Shown piece after piece: positions 53,284 through 64,000 of a stretch of DNA of 64,000 bases. Positions within the stretch are counted from its first letter, which is position 1; each line of letters begins with the position of its first letter. The stretch comes from Gammaproteobacteria bacterium. Lineage in GTDB: Bacteria; Pseudomonadota; Gammaproteobacteria; Steroidobacterales; Foliamicaceae. Location: positions 1 through 64,000 of the forward strand of contig WTGP01000042.1 of NCBI GenBank assembly GCA_011523505.1. Reading direction: 5' to 3'. Both the position numbers and the translations under genes were made by a program. Below the pieces are notes generated by a model. That model ran no database searches. It was given only the letters and a program-made list of their open reading frames with translations, and was not told the origin of the DNA.

Positions 53284-56040
53284 GTGAATCCGCTGCAATG
53301 GATCATGGGCAGCCGCAATCAGCGGATGCTGTCGCGCTATGAGAAAGTCGCCCGGCGCATCAACGCGCTGGAGCCCGAGCTCGGGAAGTCGTCGGACGCA
53401 AAACTGAGAGAACGCGCTGCGGCCCTGCGCGCCCGGGCCCGTGAGGGACACGGCGCGGACGAACTGCTGCCGGAAGCCTATGCCCTGGTGCGGGAAGCGA
53501 GCGTACGAACCCTGGGCCTGCGGCACTTTGACGTGCAGTTGATCGGCGGCATAGCCCTGCACGAAGGCAAGATCGCCGAAATGCGCACCGGCGAGGGCAA
53601 GACGCTGGTGGCTACCCTGCCGGCCTTCCTCAATTCCCTGGGGGGCGAGAGCGTACACATCGTTACCGTCAACGACTATCTGGCGCGGCGTGACGCCGAG
53701 TGGATGGGCCCCATTTACCGTTTCCTCGGATGCACGGTGGGCGCGGTCGTCAGCCAGCAGGCCCCGGAGGAAAAGCGCGAGGCCTACCGCTGCGACGTGT
53801 GCTACGGCACCAACAATGAATTCGGATTCGACTACCTGCGCGACAACCTGGCGCTGCGCGACGAGGATCAGGCGCAGCGCGGACTGCCCTACGCCATTGT
53901 CGACGAAGTCGATTCCATCCTGATTGACGAGGCCCGCACCCCGCTGATTATCTCGGGTCCCGCGGAGGAAAGCACCGAACTCTACCGGCGCATGAACCTG
54001 GTTGTGCCCCGCCTGCGGAAGCGGGAGCAGGAGGACGGGCCGGGAGACTTCACGCTCGATGAGAAAGCCAAGCAGGCGTACCTGACCGACGAGGGTCACG
54101 AGCGGGTCGAGACGCTTCTGGCCGGCGCGGGGCTGATCGAGGCCGGCGCGAGCCTGTACGACGCGGCCAACGTGCGCCTCATGCACCACCTTACCGCCGC
54201 GCTCAGGGCCCGCCACCTCTTCAAGCGCGACGTGGAATACATCGTTCGCGACGGCGAAGTGATCATCGTGGACGAGTTTACGGGCCGCACCATGCCGGGC
54301 CGGCGCTGGTCCGATGGTCTGCATCAGGCCGTCGAGGCCAAGGAGAAGGTGGCGGTGCGCCAGGAAAACCGCACCGTGGCGTCGATTACGTTTCAGAACT
54401 ACTTCCGGATGTACGAAAAGCTGGCCGGCATGACCGGCACCGCCGACACGGAAGCGTATGAATTCCAGCAGATCTACGGCCTGGAAGTCGTGGTCGTTCC
54501 GACCCATATGAAGATGATTCGCCGCGACGATCCGGACCTGGTCTTTCTTACCGCCGGCGACAAATTCGACGCGGTGGTCGAGGACATTCAGGAAAGCAGG
54601 GACCGGGGTCAGCCCGTGCTGGTCGGAACCGCCTCGATCGAGACTTCGGAACTGCTGTCAGGAATGCTGAAGGGCGTGCGGATTCCCCACCAGGTGCTGA
54701 ACGCCAAGCATCATGCCAGGGAGGCTCAGATCATCGCCGAAGCCGGTCGCCCGGGCGTGGTGACGATCGCCACCAACATGGCGGGCCGCGGGACCGACAT
54801 CGTTCTGGGCGGGAACCTCGAAGCCGAACTGAAGGGACTGGGCGACGAAGCCCCCGACAGCGAAAAGGGGGCGCTCAGGGAAGACTGGAAGGGGCGCAAC
54901 CGGCGAGTGATCGAAGCCGGCGGGCTGCGCATCGTGGGCACCGAGCGCCATGAATCCCGGCGCATAGACAATCAGTTGCGGGGGCGTTCCGGGCGCCAGG
55001 GCGATCCCGGCGCGTCGCGTTTCTACATCTCGCTGGAAGACAGCCTGATGCGGATCTTCGGCGACCCGAAACGCACGCAGGGAATGCTCTCGTCGGTCGG
55101 CATGCGCGAAGGCGAGGCGATCGAGAGCAAGCTCCTTTCGCGCCAGATCGAGCGCGCCCAGCGCAAGGTGGAAGCGCACAATTTCGACGTTCGCAAGCAG
55201 TTGCTGGAATACGACGACGTCGCCAACGACCAGCGCCGGGTCGTGTACGAGCGGCGCGACGAACTGCTGGGCTCGGGCGACGTCAGCGAGATCGTCGCGG
55301 GCATGCGTGACGAGATGGTGCAGGACCTGGTGGCGCAACACATGCCCGAGGACACCGCCGACGAGGACTGGGACCCGGCCTCGCTGGAGAAGGCCCTGTC
55401 GCTTGAACTGGGCGCCGATGCGCCGGTCACCGAATGGCTCCGGGCCAGCCCCGAACTGTCGCCGGACGCGGTGGCCGAGCGAGTCACCGGCGAGCTGGAC
55501 CGGCTCTACCGGGAGAAAACCGCATCGGTCGCGCCCGAGGTCATGCGCCACATCGAGCGCGTGGTGCTGCTGCAGCAACTGGACCATCACTGGAAGGAAC
55601 ACCTGGCGGCCATGGACTATCTGCGCCAGGGAATCCACCTGCGGGGCTATGCGCAGAGGAATCCCAAGCAGGAGTACAAGCGCGAAGCCTTCGAGATGTT
55701 CACCGAAATGCTCGGCATGGTGGCCAGACAGGTCACGGTTACGCTGTGCCGGGCGCAATTTTCGGCCGCGGAAAAGCCCGCCGCGCAAGCCCCCGCGTCG
55801 AGCAGGAAGCTGAAACTGCAGCACGATGAAGCCTCGGCGCTGGCCGCTCCCGCCGCCCGCCAGCCTGCCCGTACGCAGGCGCCCGCAGCCCGCGGCCCCC
55901 GCCGCCAGCCCGCAGCGGCCCCCGCGCCGGTCCAGACTTATCGCCGCGCCCGGCCCCGGGTGGGCCGCAACGATCCGTGCCCCTGCGGCTCCGGCAAGAA
56001 GTACAAACGCTGCCACGGCGCAATCAGCGCCGACGCCTGA
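53284..56040 (+). CDS. secA: preprotein translocase ATPase SecA
   Basis: Motor of the Sec export pathway. 918 residues from GTG. Walker A region [13 protein letters not shown] at about 100-112, Walker [17 protein letters not shown] at about 207-222, [13 protein letters not shown] at about 499-511, [14 protein letters not shown] at about 567-580. The C-terminus has a Pro/Ala-rich linker and the zinc motif [14 protein letters not shown] that binds SecB and lipids. It converges on lptB, with two hairpins between. Confidence 0.97.
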   Translation: MNPLQWIMGSRNQRMLSRYEKVARRINALEPELGKSSDAKLRERAAALRARAREGHGADELLPEAYALVREASVRTLGLRHFDVQLIGGIALHEGKIAEMRTGEGKTLVATLPAFLNSLGGESVHIVTVNDYLARRDAEWMGPIYRFLGCTVGAVVSQQAPEEKREAYRCDVCYGTNNEFGFDYLRDNLALRDEDQAQRGLPYAIVDEVDSILIDEARTPLIISGPAEESTELYRRMNLVVPRLRKREQEDGPGDFTLDEKAKQAYLTDEGHERVETLLAGAGLIEAGASLYDAANVRLMHHLTAALRARHLFKRDVEYIVRDGEVIIVDEFTGRTMPGRRWSDGLHQAVEAKEKVAVRQENRTVASITFQNYFRMYEKLAGMTGTADTEAYEFQQIYGLEVVVVPTHMKMIRRDDPDLVFLTAGDKFDAVVEDIQESRDRGQPVLVGTASIETSELLSGMLKGVRIPHQVLNAKHHAREAQIIAEAGRPGVVTIATNMAGRGTDIVLGGNLEAELKGLGDEAPDSEKGALREDWKGRNRRVIEAGGLRIVGTERHESRRIDNQLRGRSGRQGDPGASRFYISLEDSLMRIFGDPKRTQGMLSSVGMREGEAIESKLLSRQIERAQRKVEAHNFDVRKQLLEYDDVANDQRRVVYERRDELLGSGDVSEIVAGMRDEMVQDLVAQHMPEDTADEDWDPASLEKALSLELGADAPVTEWLRASPELSPDAVAERVTGELDRLYREKTASVAPEVMRHIERVVLLQQLDHHWKEHLAAMDYLRQGIHLRGYAQRNPKQEYKREAFEMFTEMLGMVARQVTVTLCRAQFSAAEKPAAQAPASSRKLKLQHDEASALAAPAARQPARTQAPAARGPRRQPAAAPAPVQTYRRARPRVGRNDPCPCGSGKKYKRCHGAISADA

Positions 56041-56051
56041 ATCGGGGGAAG

Positions 56052-56101
56052 GCCCCGGTAACGGGGCAGTCCCGGCCTCGTGGAGGGCGGGAAGCCCTCC
56101 A
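56052..56101. terminator. two hairpins between secA and lptB
   Basis: GCCCCG-GTAA-CGGGGC (56052-56067, a GNRA tetraloop) and TGGAGGGC-GGGAA-GCCCTCCA (56081-56101, eight perfect pairs). They lie in the convergent gap and could end either transcript; no U-run on either strand. Confidence 0.55.
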
Positions 56102-56106
56102 CCTGA

Positions 56107-56837
<731 letters not shown>

Positions 56838-56838
<1 letters not shown>

Positions 56839-57452
56839 TAAGGTTCTTCATCCTCGTCGGAAGTGAAGAAGTCGAAGGTGAACGTGACGGGTTCCCCTTC
56901 CGGGGGATTGACCGTCACGCTTTCGTTGCGCAGGTCGTAGATAATCGATTGGCCGCTGACCCGGCTTGCCCGGGTTTCAAGGACCGCTCCGCCCATGAAG
57001 CTGACCAATTGCGATTCCGCGTCGTATTCCACGTTCGCGGCATTGCCTTCGATCACGATGTCTCCGTCATTTCGCATCCGCACCGGGTCCCCGCGAACGG
57101 TGGCGCTCTTCAGCCGGTCGTCCTCGAAACGAAGTTCGGCCGAATCGCAGGTCAGGCTTGCCGTCAGCGCGCGAAAGCGCACATTGCCCACGAAGTTCCA
57201 GGTCGCGTTCGTCAGGTCGAAAGAGTCGCTGTCCGCCTGGTCGGCGACAATTTCGTAGCCTGCCTCCCGGATCCGGACGCTCGTGAGCGTCATGCGGCCG
57301 GTAGCGGCGTCGTAGCGCCCCGCGCCCGCGTCGATCTGAAGCCTGGATTCCGGCTCGCCGGGACCGTCCTGCGAATGCGTTACGGCCGGCAGCAGGACGG
57401 CCGTAAGCGCGATCAGTCGCAGTGCCTCAGGGATTGGCGATCGAACGTACAT
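56838..57452 (-). CDS. lptA: LPS transport periplasmic protein LptA
   Basis: Periplasmic bridge protein that forms the beta-jellyroll slide carrying LPS to LptD. 204 residues with a signal peptide of about 1-27, then the OstA-type repeat region (LQIDAGAGRYDAATGRMTLTSVRI, ... DIVIEGNAANVEYD). Start ATG 57452 (MYVRSPIP) gives a proper signal sequence; a longer reading adds 14 residues. The 5' end overlaps lptC by 26 bases. The acidic C-terminal tail (DEDEEP) is unremarkable. Confidence 0.9.
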
Positions 57453-58071
57453 CGGACTCAAGTGTAATGACCTGCTCGCCGATTCGCGCGTCAAGGCCGT
57501 TCGCCTCGAACTCGAAATCGCCGACCCGAAGCCGGACCGGCTGGTCGGTCCGGGCCGTCATGCCCCTCGGCTCCAGGATGATGTGTTCGCCGAAGATGGC
57601 CGATCCGCCCGCCCCTCCCTCGGGCTTGTGGACATGAACGTCTCCGGTGAGCGTGATGCTCGTTCCGTCGGGCGGGATCGTGGCGCGCCGGGCCGTCGCG
57701 GCCCAGTCTCCGGCAGGCCCGAAGGTCATGCGCAGGCCGCCTTGCGCAACAATGTCGGCGTTTTCGCCCGGCATTTCCGCGGAATCGGCCGCAAGGGCCC
57801 ACGCCTGGGGACTGCTTTGGCGGATCGATACCGGCTCCATCCTCAGCATAGTGCCGTTCAGGGACCGGATAGCGGAGCTGGAGGTCACGACAAGCGCGGC
57901 CCGGCCGTCCTCTCCGGCCAGCGTCATCCGTGCGTCGCGAAAGAAGTAGTTTCCGGCAAGACTTGCCTGTTCCGGCCCGGAAACGGACTCGGTCCGGAAG
58001 CCAAGCAGCAGGCTCGCGAGAGCCAGCACCAGCAGTAGCAGAGCCGGCGCATGGCGACGCAACCGGTTCAT
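57427..58071 (-). CDS. lptC: LPS export protein LptC
   Basis: Bitopic inner-membrane subunit that takes LPS from LptFG and hands it to LptA. 214 residues: membrane helix at about 8-25, then a periplasmic beta-jellyroll with [17 protein letters not shown] and [14 protein letters not shown]. Position between kdsC (ATGA overlap) and lptA is diagnostic. The frame extends far upstream into kdsC, but ATG 58071 gives the correct topology. Confidence 0.9.
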   Translation of the reverse strand: MNRLRRHAPALLLLVLALASLLLGFRTESVSGPEQASLAGNYFFRDARMTLAGEDGRAALVVTSSSAIRSLNGTMLRMEPVSIRQSSPQAWALAADSAEMPGENADIVAQGGLRMTFGPAGDWAATARRATIPPDGTSITLTGDVHVHKPEGGAGGSAIFGEHIILEPRGMTARTDQPVRLRVGDFEFEANGLDARIGEQVITLESDVRSIANP

Positions 58072-58574
58072 GATTGCGCCGCCAGCAGGAAGTCGCATAC
58101 TTCGCGAACGGCGCCATGGCCTCCCGGCAGGGAAGTCACCCAGTCCGCTTCGTCCCGCACTTCGGTGTGGGCGTTCGCTACGGCTACGGCAAGTCCGGCC
58201 AGCCGCATGGCCGGCAGATCGACCACGTCGTCGGCGACGAATGCGGCCTGATCGGGCTTGAGGGCGAGTTCGCCGAGCAGATTCGCGAGCGCCGCCTGCT
58301 TGTCCCTGCAGCGCAGCGATGTGTGCCGGATCCCCAGTTCGCTCAATCGCAATCTCAAGCCGTAGCTGTCCCGGCCCGAGATAACCGCGACCTCGATGCC
58401 GGCCCGCATTGCAGCACGGACACCGTAGCCGTCCCGCACCGAGAATCCGGTCGTCCACTCGCTTCCGCTCGCATCCGCAATGAAAATTCGCCCGTCGGTC
58501 AGCACGCCGTCGGCGTCCAGCGCCAGCAGGCGAATACCGGCTGCCCGATCGCGCAGGGGCATCGGCGGGCGCAT
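58068..58574 (-). CDS. kdsC: 3-deoxy-D-manno-octulosonate 8-phosphate phosphatase
   Basis: HAD-family phosphatase making free Kdo for the LPS inner core. 168 residues. Nucleophile motif [10 protein letters not shown] at about 18-27, [10 protein letters not shown] near 64-73, [11 protein letters not shown] near 113-123. The ATG shares one base with the kdsD stop (TGATG); its stop overlaps lptC by four bases. Confidence 0.94.
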   Translation of the reverse strand: MRPPMPLRDRAAGIRLLALDADGVLTDGRIFIADASGSEWTTGFSVRDGYGVRAAMRAGIEVAVISGRDSYGLRLRLSELGIRHTSLRCRDKQAALANLLGELALKPDQAAFVADDVVDLPAMRLAGLAVAVANAHTEVRDEADWVTSLPGGHGAVREVCDFLLAAQS

Positions 58575-59545
58575 CAGACCACGCCGGCCCGCATCAGGTC
58601 GTGGATGTTGAATGCGCCAACGAGGAAACCATCCGCCACAACCATCAGCGCCGTGATCCTGCGCTGTTTCATTTCCGTCACCGCCGCCGAAGCCAGCAGG
58701 TCGGGCGCCACCGAACGCCCTCCCCGGGTCATGACATCGGCCATGCTGGTCTTCCTGAGATCAACCTCGCGATCCACGGCGCGACGCAGGTCGCCGTCCG
58801 TGAACACTCCCAGGGGCCGCCCGCTGTCGTCGGTAATCGCGGTCATTCCCAGGCCCTTGCGGCTCATTTCCAGCAATCCTTCGGCGAGCGTGGCGGTCGG
58901 CGCCACCTGCGGGATTTCGGCGCCGGTGCGCATCACGTCCGATACCGGCACCAGCAGGCGCCGACCCAGCCGCCCGCCCGGATGGGTGCGGGCGAACTCC
59001 TCGGGAGTGAAGCCGCGCGCCTCGAGCAGGGCAACCGCCAGCGCGTCGCCGAGCGCCAGCATCGCGGTCGTGCTGGAGGTGGGCGCGAGGTTCAGCGGAC
59101 AGGCTTCTTCCCGCACCTGCGCATCCAGGACCGCCGTGGCGTGGCGGGCCAGCGTCGAATCCTCCTGACCGGTCATAGCGATCAGCGGAACGCCCGCGCT
59201 TTTCAGCATCGGAAGCAGACGGACGATTTCCTCGGTTTCGCCGGAATTCGACAACGCGATCACGATGTCTTCCGGCGCGATCATGCCCAGATCGCCGTGG
59301 CCGGCTTCTCCCGTATGCATGAAGAATGCCGGAGTGCCGGTGCTGGCCAGGGTGGCCGCGATCTTGCCGGCGATATGGCCTGACTTGCCGATGCCGGTAA
59401 GCACTACACGGCCCTCGGTTGCCAGGCATAGCCCGCAGGCGGTGGCGAAATCCTCGCCCAGGCGCTCTTCGAGGTCCGCCACGGCCCTGGCTTCCATTCT
59501 CAGAACCCGGCGAGCCTCCTCGATGAATCGTGTCTTCTCAGGCAT
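58574..59545 (-). CDS. kdsD: arabinose-5-phosphate isomerase KdsD
   Basis: Converts ribulose-5-phosphate to arabinose-5-phosphate, the first Kdo precursor. 323 residues: SIS domain of about 35-175 (TGIGKSGHIAGKIAATLAST; ALSNSGETEEIV) followed by two CBS domains (about 205-320). First gene of a five-gene Kdo/LPS-transport operon after a small hairpin (59574-59592). Confidence 0.95.
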   Translation of the reverse strand: MPEKTRFIEEARRVLRMEARAVADLEERLGEDFATACGLCLATEGRVVLTGIGKSGHIAGKIAATLASTGTPAFFMHTGEAGHGDLGMIAPEDIVIALSNSGETEEIVRLLPMLKSAGVPLIAMTGQEDSTLARHATAVLDAQVREEACPLNLAPTSSTTAMLALGDALAVALLEARGFTPEEFARTHPGGRLGRRLLVPVSDVMRTGAEIPQVAPTATLAEGLLEMSRKGLGMTAITDDSGRPLGVFTDGDLRRAVDREVDLRKTSMADVMTRGGRSVAPDLLASAAVTEMKQRRITALMVVADGFLVGAFNIHDLMRAGVV

Positions 59546-59573
59546 GGGCGGGCATGATAATCGGGGACGCGTA

Positions 59574-59592
59574 GTGTTGCGTCTCGCAACAC
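59574..59592. terminator. hairpin between yrbG and kdsD
   Basis: GTGTTGCG-TCT-CGCAACAC, a perfect eight-pair stem eight bases past the yrbG stop, on its downstream side, without a U-run. It may partly separate yrbG from the Kdo/Lpt operon. Confidence 0.45.
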
Positions 59593-59599
59593 CGGCGAC

Positions 59600-60565
59600 T
59601 TACGCCGCCAACGCTATCACCATGACCAGATACAGCGCAAAGGGCAAGAGCAGGCTCGCGCTCCAGGCAGGGCCAAGGCGGCCCCGCATCCGGCACAGTG
59701 CGGCCAGGGCGACAAACCACAATGTAAAGCCCAGAAGCATCGGCACGTGCAGGGTCAGCAGCTGCAGCGAGAATCCGGAAGGCGCGATAGCGCCCGCCAC
59801 GCCGATGACCACCAGCAGGTTGAATATGTTGGACCCGATAACGTTGCCCAGGGCGAGTTCCGCCTCGCGCTTGATCGCGCCGGCGATCGTGATCGCCAGT
59901 TCCGGCAGGCTGGTGCCGATGGCGACTATCGTTGCGCCGATTACCAGTTCTTCCACGCCGGCGATCATGGCGACCTGCTGGGCGGCGCGCACCAGCAGTT
60001 CGGCGCCCCCCAGCAGCAGGAGCAGCCCCCCGGCGGCGTACGCGGCGTTACGCGGCAGGCTGCGCCCGGCAGCCTGCGCCTGGTCGTCCGCGACTTCCGC
60101 GCTGCGCCTGAGGCCGGCGTTTCGCACCAGCAGCCAGGCCACCAGAGGCATTGCAGCCAACAGCAGCAGGCCATCCAGCCGCGAGAGATACTGATTCAAG
60201 ACCAGCAGGCAGGCCAGTGCGGTGACGGCCGACATCACCCCGAGTTCCATGCCGCCTGCGCCTCGTTCCGGGCGCATGCCCATGAGCAGCACGGCCGCGC
60301 CCAGTACCAGGCCGATGTTGGCGATGTTGGATCCGACGGCGTTGCCCAGCGCCAACTCCACGCTGTCCCGGTACGCCGCCACCGCCGCCACCACGGCCTC
60401 GGGCATGGAGGTTGCGAAGCCGGCCAGGAACATGCCCACCAGCATCGGGGAGATCCGCAGGCGCCTGGCCCCGTCGGCGGCCCCCTCGATGAACAGTCGG
60501 GCGCCGAAAGCCAGTAGCGCAAGGCCCGCCGCGGCCGCCAGCAACCAAATGACAAGAGTATTCAC
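59600..60565 (-). CDS. yrbG: calcium/sodium antiporter (YrbG family)
   Basis: 321-residue inner-membrane cation exchanger with about ten helices in two inverted halves. Each half carries the family alpha-repeat: GNAVGSNIANIGLVLG (about 67-82) and GNVIGSNIFNLLVVIG (about 236-251), each preceded by a TSxPE motif (ATSMPEA, GTSLPEL). Start GTG 60565 (VNTLVIW) is chosen; an ATG 14 codons upstream would overlap the divergent ibaG start. Neighbour of kdsD in many gammaproteobacteria. Confidence 0.92.
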   Translation of the reverse strand: MNTLVIWLLAAAAGLALLAFGARLFIEGAADGARRLRISPMLVGMFLAGFATSMPEAVVAAVAAYRDSVELALGNAVGSNIANIGLVLGAAVLLMGMRPERGAGGMELGVMSAVTALACLLVLNQYLSRLDGLLLLAAMPLVAWLLVRNAGLRRSAEVADDQAQAAGRSLPRNAAYAAGGLLLLLGGAELLVRAAQQVAMIAGVEELVIGATIVAIGTSLPELAITIAGAIKREAELALGNVIGSNIFNLLVVIGVAGAIAPSGFSLQLLTLHVPMLLGFTLWFVALAALCRMRGRLGPAWSASLLLPFALYLVMVIALAA

Positions 60566-60600
60566 GTGTGTGCGCTCGAATTGAAAGTAAAATTCCGGCG

Positions 60601-60867
60601 ATGACACCGGGGGAAATTTCCGCTCTGATTTCGGCGCACCTGCCAGGCAGCGAAGTCAGCGTAGCGAGCGAGGATAACACGCACTTCAACGCCACCGTAG
60701 TCAGCAACGCCTTCGAGGGTCTGCGCCCGCTGGGGCGCCATCGGATCGTGTACGAGGCGCTGGGTTCGCGAATTGGCAGGGAAATTCATGCCCTTTCGAT
60801 AGAGGCCCATACGCCCGGCGAGTGGGCGCGGCTGTCGGGGCGGGAAACAGAGACGCCGCGTGGATAA
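60601..60867 (+). CDS. ibaG: BolA/IbaG-family protein
   Basis: 88-residue BolA-like protein, thought to work with monothiol glutaredoxins in iron-sulfur trafficking. The family pattern VSVASEDNTHFNATVVS...GLRPLGRHRIVYEALG...EIHALSI is clear, with the conserved His of the RHRIVY turn. Start ATG 60601. Overlaps murA by eight bases; ibaG-murA is a conserved pair. Confidence 0.93.
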   Translation: MTPGEISALISAHLPGSEVSVASEDNTHFNATVVSNAFEGLRPLGRHRIVYEALGSRIGREIHALSIEAHTPGEWARLSGRETETPRG

Positions 60868-62113
60868 ATTTGTTGTCTCCGGCGGTGCAACGCTGGACGG
60901 CGAAGTTCCCATTTCCGGCGCCAAGAACGCGGCCCTGCCGATACTGGCGGCCTCGCTGCTCAGCCCGGAACCGCTGCAACTGGCCAACCTGCCCGATCTG
61001 CGCGACGTGCACACGATGCTGCACCTGCTGAGGATCCTGGGCGCCAGGGTCAATGGCTCGGCGCCCGGCAGGACCAGCGTGTCGCTTGAGGACCCGGAGT
61101 CGTTTTCCGCGCCTTACGAACTGGTGCGAACGATGCGCGCGTCGCTGCTTGTCCTAGGCCCGCTGCTGGGGCGCTTCGGGCGGGCCGACGTCTCTCTGCC
61201 CGGGGGCTGCGCCATCGGCGCCCGCCCGGTGGATATCCATGTAAATGCCCTTCGCACCATGGGAGCCGAAGTGGAGATTCGGGGCGGCTATATTTCCGCG
61301 CGCTGTTGCGGTCTCAAGGGGGCCCGCATCGATCTGCCCCTGCCGACGGTAACCGGGACCGAGAATATCCTGATGGCCGCGGTTCTGGCCGAAGGCGAGA
61401 CGGTCATCGAGAATGCCGCGCGGGAACCGGAAGTGCGCGATCTGGCCGACTGCCTCAACGCGATGGGCGCAAAGGTTTCCGGGGCCGGCGGTTCGCGCAT
61501 CTCCGTCAGGGGCGTAAAGGAACTGCATGGGGCCAGCCGCGCGATTCTTCCCGACCGCATCGAGGCCGGCACCTACCTGGTTGCCGGCGCCATGACCGGA
61601 GGGCGCGTCGTCGCCCGGTTCAACGGGGAACTGGCCCTGGGCGAGGTCGTGGGCGCGCTCCGGAACACGGGCGCCAAGGTCCGCCGCGGCGAAGGTTTCG
61701 TGGAGCTGGACATGCGGGGACGCCGGCCGCATTCGGTCAACCTGGTGACCGCGCCCTGGCCCGGCTTCCCTACCGACATGCAGGCGCAGTTCACGGCCCT
61801 GAACGCGATCGCCAGCGAACACGCACTGGTTCGGGAAAGCGTATTCGAGCAAAGGTTCATGCACGTGGCGGAGCTCAAGCGCATGGGCGCGGACATCGAA
61901 CCCCTGGGCCGGGAGGTTCTCATACGCGGCGTTCGGAAACTGCAGGCCGCTCCGGTAATGGCCACCGACCTGCGCGCTTCCGCCAGCCTGGTGCTCGCCG
62001 CGCTGGTCGCCGAGGGCGAAACCGTGATTCACCGCGTCTACCACGTGGACCGCGGATACGAGCGAATCGAGGAGAAACTGAACGATCTGGGCGCGGATAT
62101 CCGCCGCGTATAA
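60860..62113 (+). CDS. murA: UDP-GlcNAc enolpyruvyltransferase MurA
   Basis: First committed step of peptidoglycan synthesis; the fosfomycin target. 417 residues, two inside-out alpha/beta domains. Active-site Cys is C117 in [13 protein letters not shown], so the fosfomycin-binding residue is retained; [12 protein letters not shown] at about 18-29 holds the substrate lysine. GTG start, overlapping ibaG. The mla genes often found upstream are absent. Confidence 0.97.
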   Translation: MDKFVVSGGATLDGEVPISGAKNAALPILAASLLSPEPLQLANLPDLRDVHTMLHLLRILGARVNGSAPGRTSVSLEDPESFSAPYELVRTMRASLLVLGPLLGRFGRADVSLPGGCAIGARPVDIHVNALRTMGAEVEIRGGYISARCCGLKGARIDLPLPTVTGTENILMAAVLAEGETVIENAAREPEVRDLADCLNAMGAKVSGAGGSRISVRGVKELHGASRAILPDRIEAGTYLVAGAMTGGRVVARFNGELALGEVVGALRNTGAKVRRGEGFVELDMRGRRPHSVNLVTAPWPGFPTDMQAQFTALNAIASEHALVRESVFEQRFMHVAELKRMGADIEPLGREVLIRGVRKLQAAPVMATDLRASASLVLAALVAEGETVIHRVYHVDRGYERIEEKLNDLGADIRRV

Positions 62114-62121
62114 TCCGGCCC

Positions 62122-62718
62122 ATGATCCTGTATTCAAGTCCCATAAATCTTCATAGTCACCGGGTTCGAATAGTTGTAGCGGAAAAGAACATCGGTGTGC
62201 GAATTGTTCAGGTGCGAGACGGCAATCTTCCGCCCGATATTCAGTTGCTGAACCCTTACAACACGCTGCCGACGCTCGTGGATCGGGAGCTGGCGGTCTA
62301 TCACTCCCGAATCATCATCAACTACCTCGACGAGCGCTTTCCGCAACCGCCGCTGATGCCGGTCGACCCCAAGCGGCGGGCGCATTTCCGGCTGGCGCTG
62401 CACCGGATCGAGAACGACTTCTACAACCTCGCCGCACGACTGGACGGGAACGACGGAGAGGGCGAGAAAAGGCAGCTCAGGGAGGCGATGATCGAAGTTT
62501 CCGAAGCGGTGGAGTCCAGCCGCTTTTTTTTGGGCGACGAGTTTTCCCTTGTGGACTGCAGCCTGGCGCCCGTCCTGTGGCGCCTGCGCAGCTACGGCAT
62601 CGACCCCGGCCCGCGCGCCGAGGCCCTGTACGGCTATATGCGGAGAGTCTTCGGCCGCCCCTCCTTCATGGAGGGCCTTTCCGAACTGGAGCGGGACATG
62701 CGCCCGCTGGCCGCCTGA
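62122..62718 (+). CDS. sspA: stringent starvation protein A
   Basis: Glutathione-transferase-fold, RNA-polymerase-associated protein of stress and stationary phase. 198 residues: thioredoxin-like N-domain (YSSPINLHSHRVRIVVAEKNI, LNPYNTLPTLVDREL) and helical C-domain (FFLGDEFSLVDCSLAPVLWRL). As usual for SspA, no catalytic Cys of thioltransferases is present at the N-terminus. Start ATG 62122 lies nine bases after the murA stop. Partner sspB follows by 33 bases. Confidence 0.94.
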   Translation: MILYSSPINLHSHRVRIVVAEKNIGVRIVQVRDGNLPPDIQLLNPYNTLPTLVDRELAVYHSRIIINYLDERFPQPPLMPVDPKRRAHFRLALHRIENDFYNLAARLDGNDGEGEKRQLREAMIEVSEAVESSRFFLGDEFSLVDCSLAPVLWRLRSYGIDPGPRAEALYGYMRRVFGRPSFMEGLSELERDMRPLAA

Positions 62719-62751
62719 CGCCACGGGCTGCCCGCCACCGGCTTGCATGGC

Positions 62752-64000
<1,249 letters not shown>

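Noticed and set aside
54658..56016. Long open frames on the minus strand opposite secA and across the dcw cluster
   Set aside because: High-GC shadow frames with Arg/His/Gly-rich nonsense composition and no recognisable domain; the plus-strand genes fully explain the DNA.
62109..62114. Perfect TATAAT before sspA
   Set aside because: It overlaps the murA stop, lies eight bases from the sspA ATG, and has no acceptable -35; most likely chance.

Overview
The window is GC-rich bacterial chromosome, densely packed on both strands. It reads as a free-living gammaproteobacterium: LptFG/LptCAB and LpxC, KdsC/KdsD, two TonB-dependent receptors, QueG, SspA/SspB, DiaA, YraN and a complete, canonically ordered division and cell-wall (dcw) cluster from mraZ to lpxC. 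I cannot name the genus. No CRISPR array, insertion sequence, integrase or phage gene is visible. No gene-free stretch exceeds 300 bases; the longest (16965-17139, 25934-26105, 30357-30516, 48044-48200, 17965-18114) are promoter or terminator regions described below.

Region 1 (1-3544): lptF, lptG and an MFS transporter in one overlapping operon. Region 2 (about 3545-19480): a catabolic locus for a hydantoin- or lactam-like compound. A forward operon carries HyuA, HyuB, an NCS1 permease and a MalT-like LuxR regulator. A reverse set carries a hydantoin/Asp/Glu racemase, a TonB-dependent receptor, a second HyuB without HyuA, and an MFS transporter. A second NCS1 permease lies divergent from the racemase. 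A 13-bp direct repeat brackets the block, and its right copy runs into the 3' end of a tRNA-Glu gene. Three promoters inside it (racemase, NCS1 permease, receptor) carry a related 18-bp dyad (ACTACTC-N4-GAGTAGT), each centred exactly 31.5 bp from the first base of a candidate -10 box. This is the most interesting observation: it suggests one regulon controlled by one activator, plausibly the LuxR protein of the locus.

Region 3 (19488-29242): housekeeping genes: tRNA-Glu, pcnB, a deoxynucleoside kinase, panB, panC, then queG, nnr, tsaE and an amiC-type amidase. An AAA/DUF4143 ATPase with its own promoter and operator-like dyad interrupts nnr-tsaE. Region 4 (29239-30356): a LigA/LigB extradiol dioxygenase pair wedged before mraZ. 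Region 5 (30451-52045): mraZ-rsmH-ftsL-ftsI-murE-murF-mraY-murD-ftsW-murG-murC-murB-ddlB-ftsQ-ftsA-ftsZ, mostly joined by ATGA overlaps, then an intruding 943-residue TonB-dependent receptor with unusual Ala/Gly/Gln-rich insertions, then lpxC.

Region 6 (52029-64000): dciA, an M23 peptidase and secA; a reverse operon yrbG / kdsD-kdsC-lptC-lptA-lptB for Kdo synthesis and LPS transport; then forward ibaG-murA-sspA-sspB converging on reverse yraN-diaA. Together, regions 1, 5 and 6 supply most of the machinery for building, dividing and exporting the envelope, while region 2 looks like an acquired nutrient-scavenging module reaching from outer-membrane uptake to intracellular ring opening.
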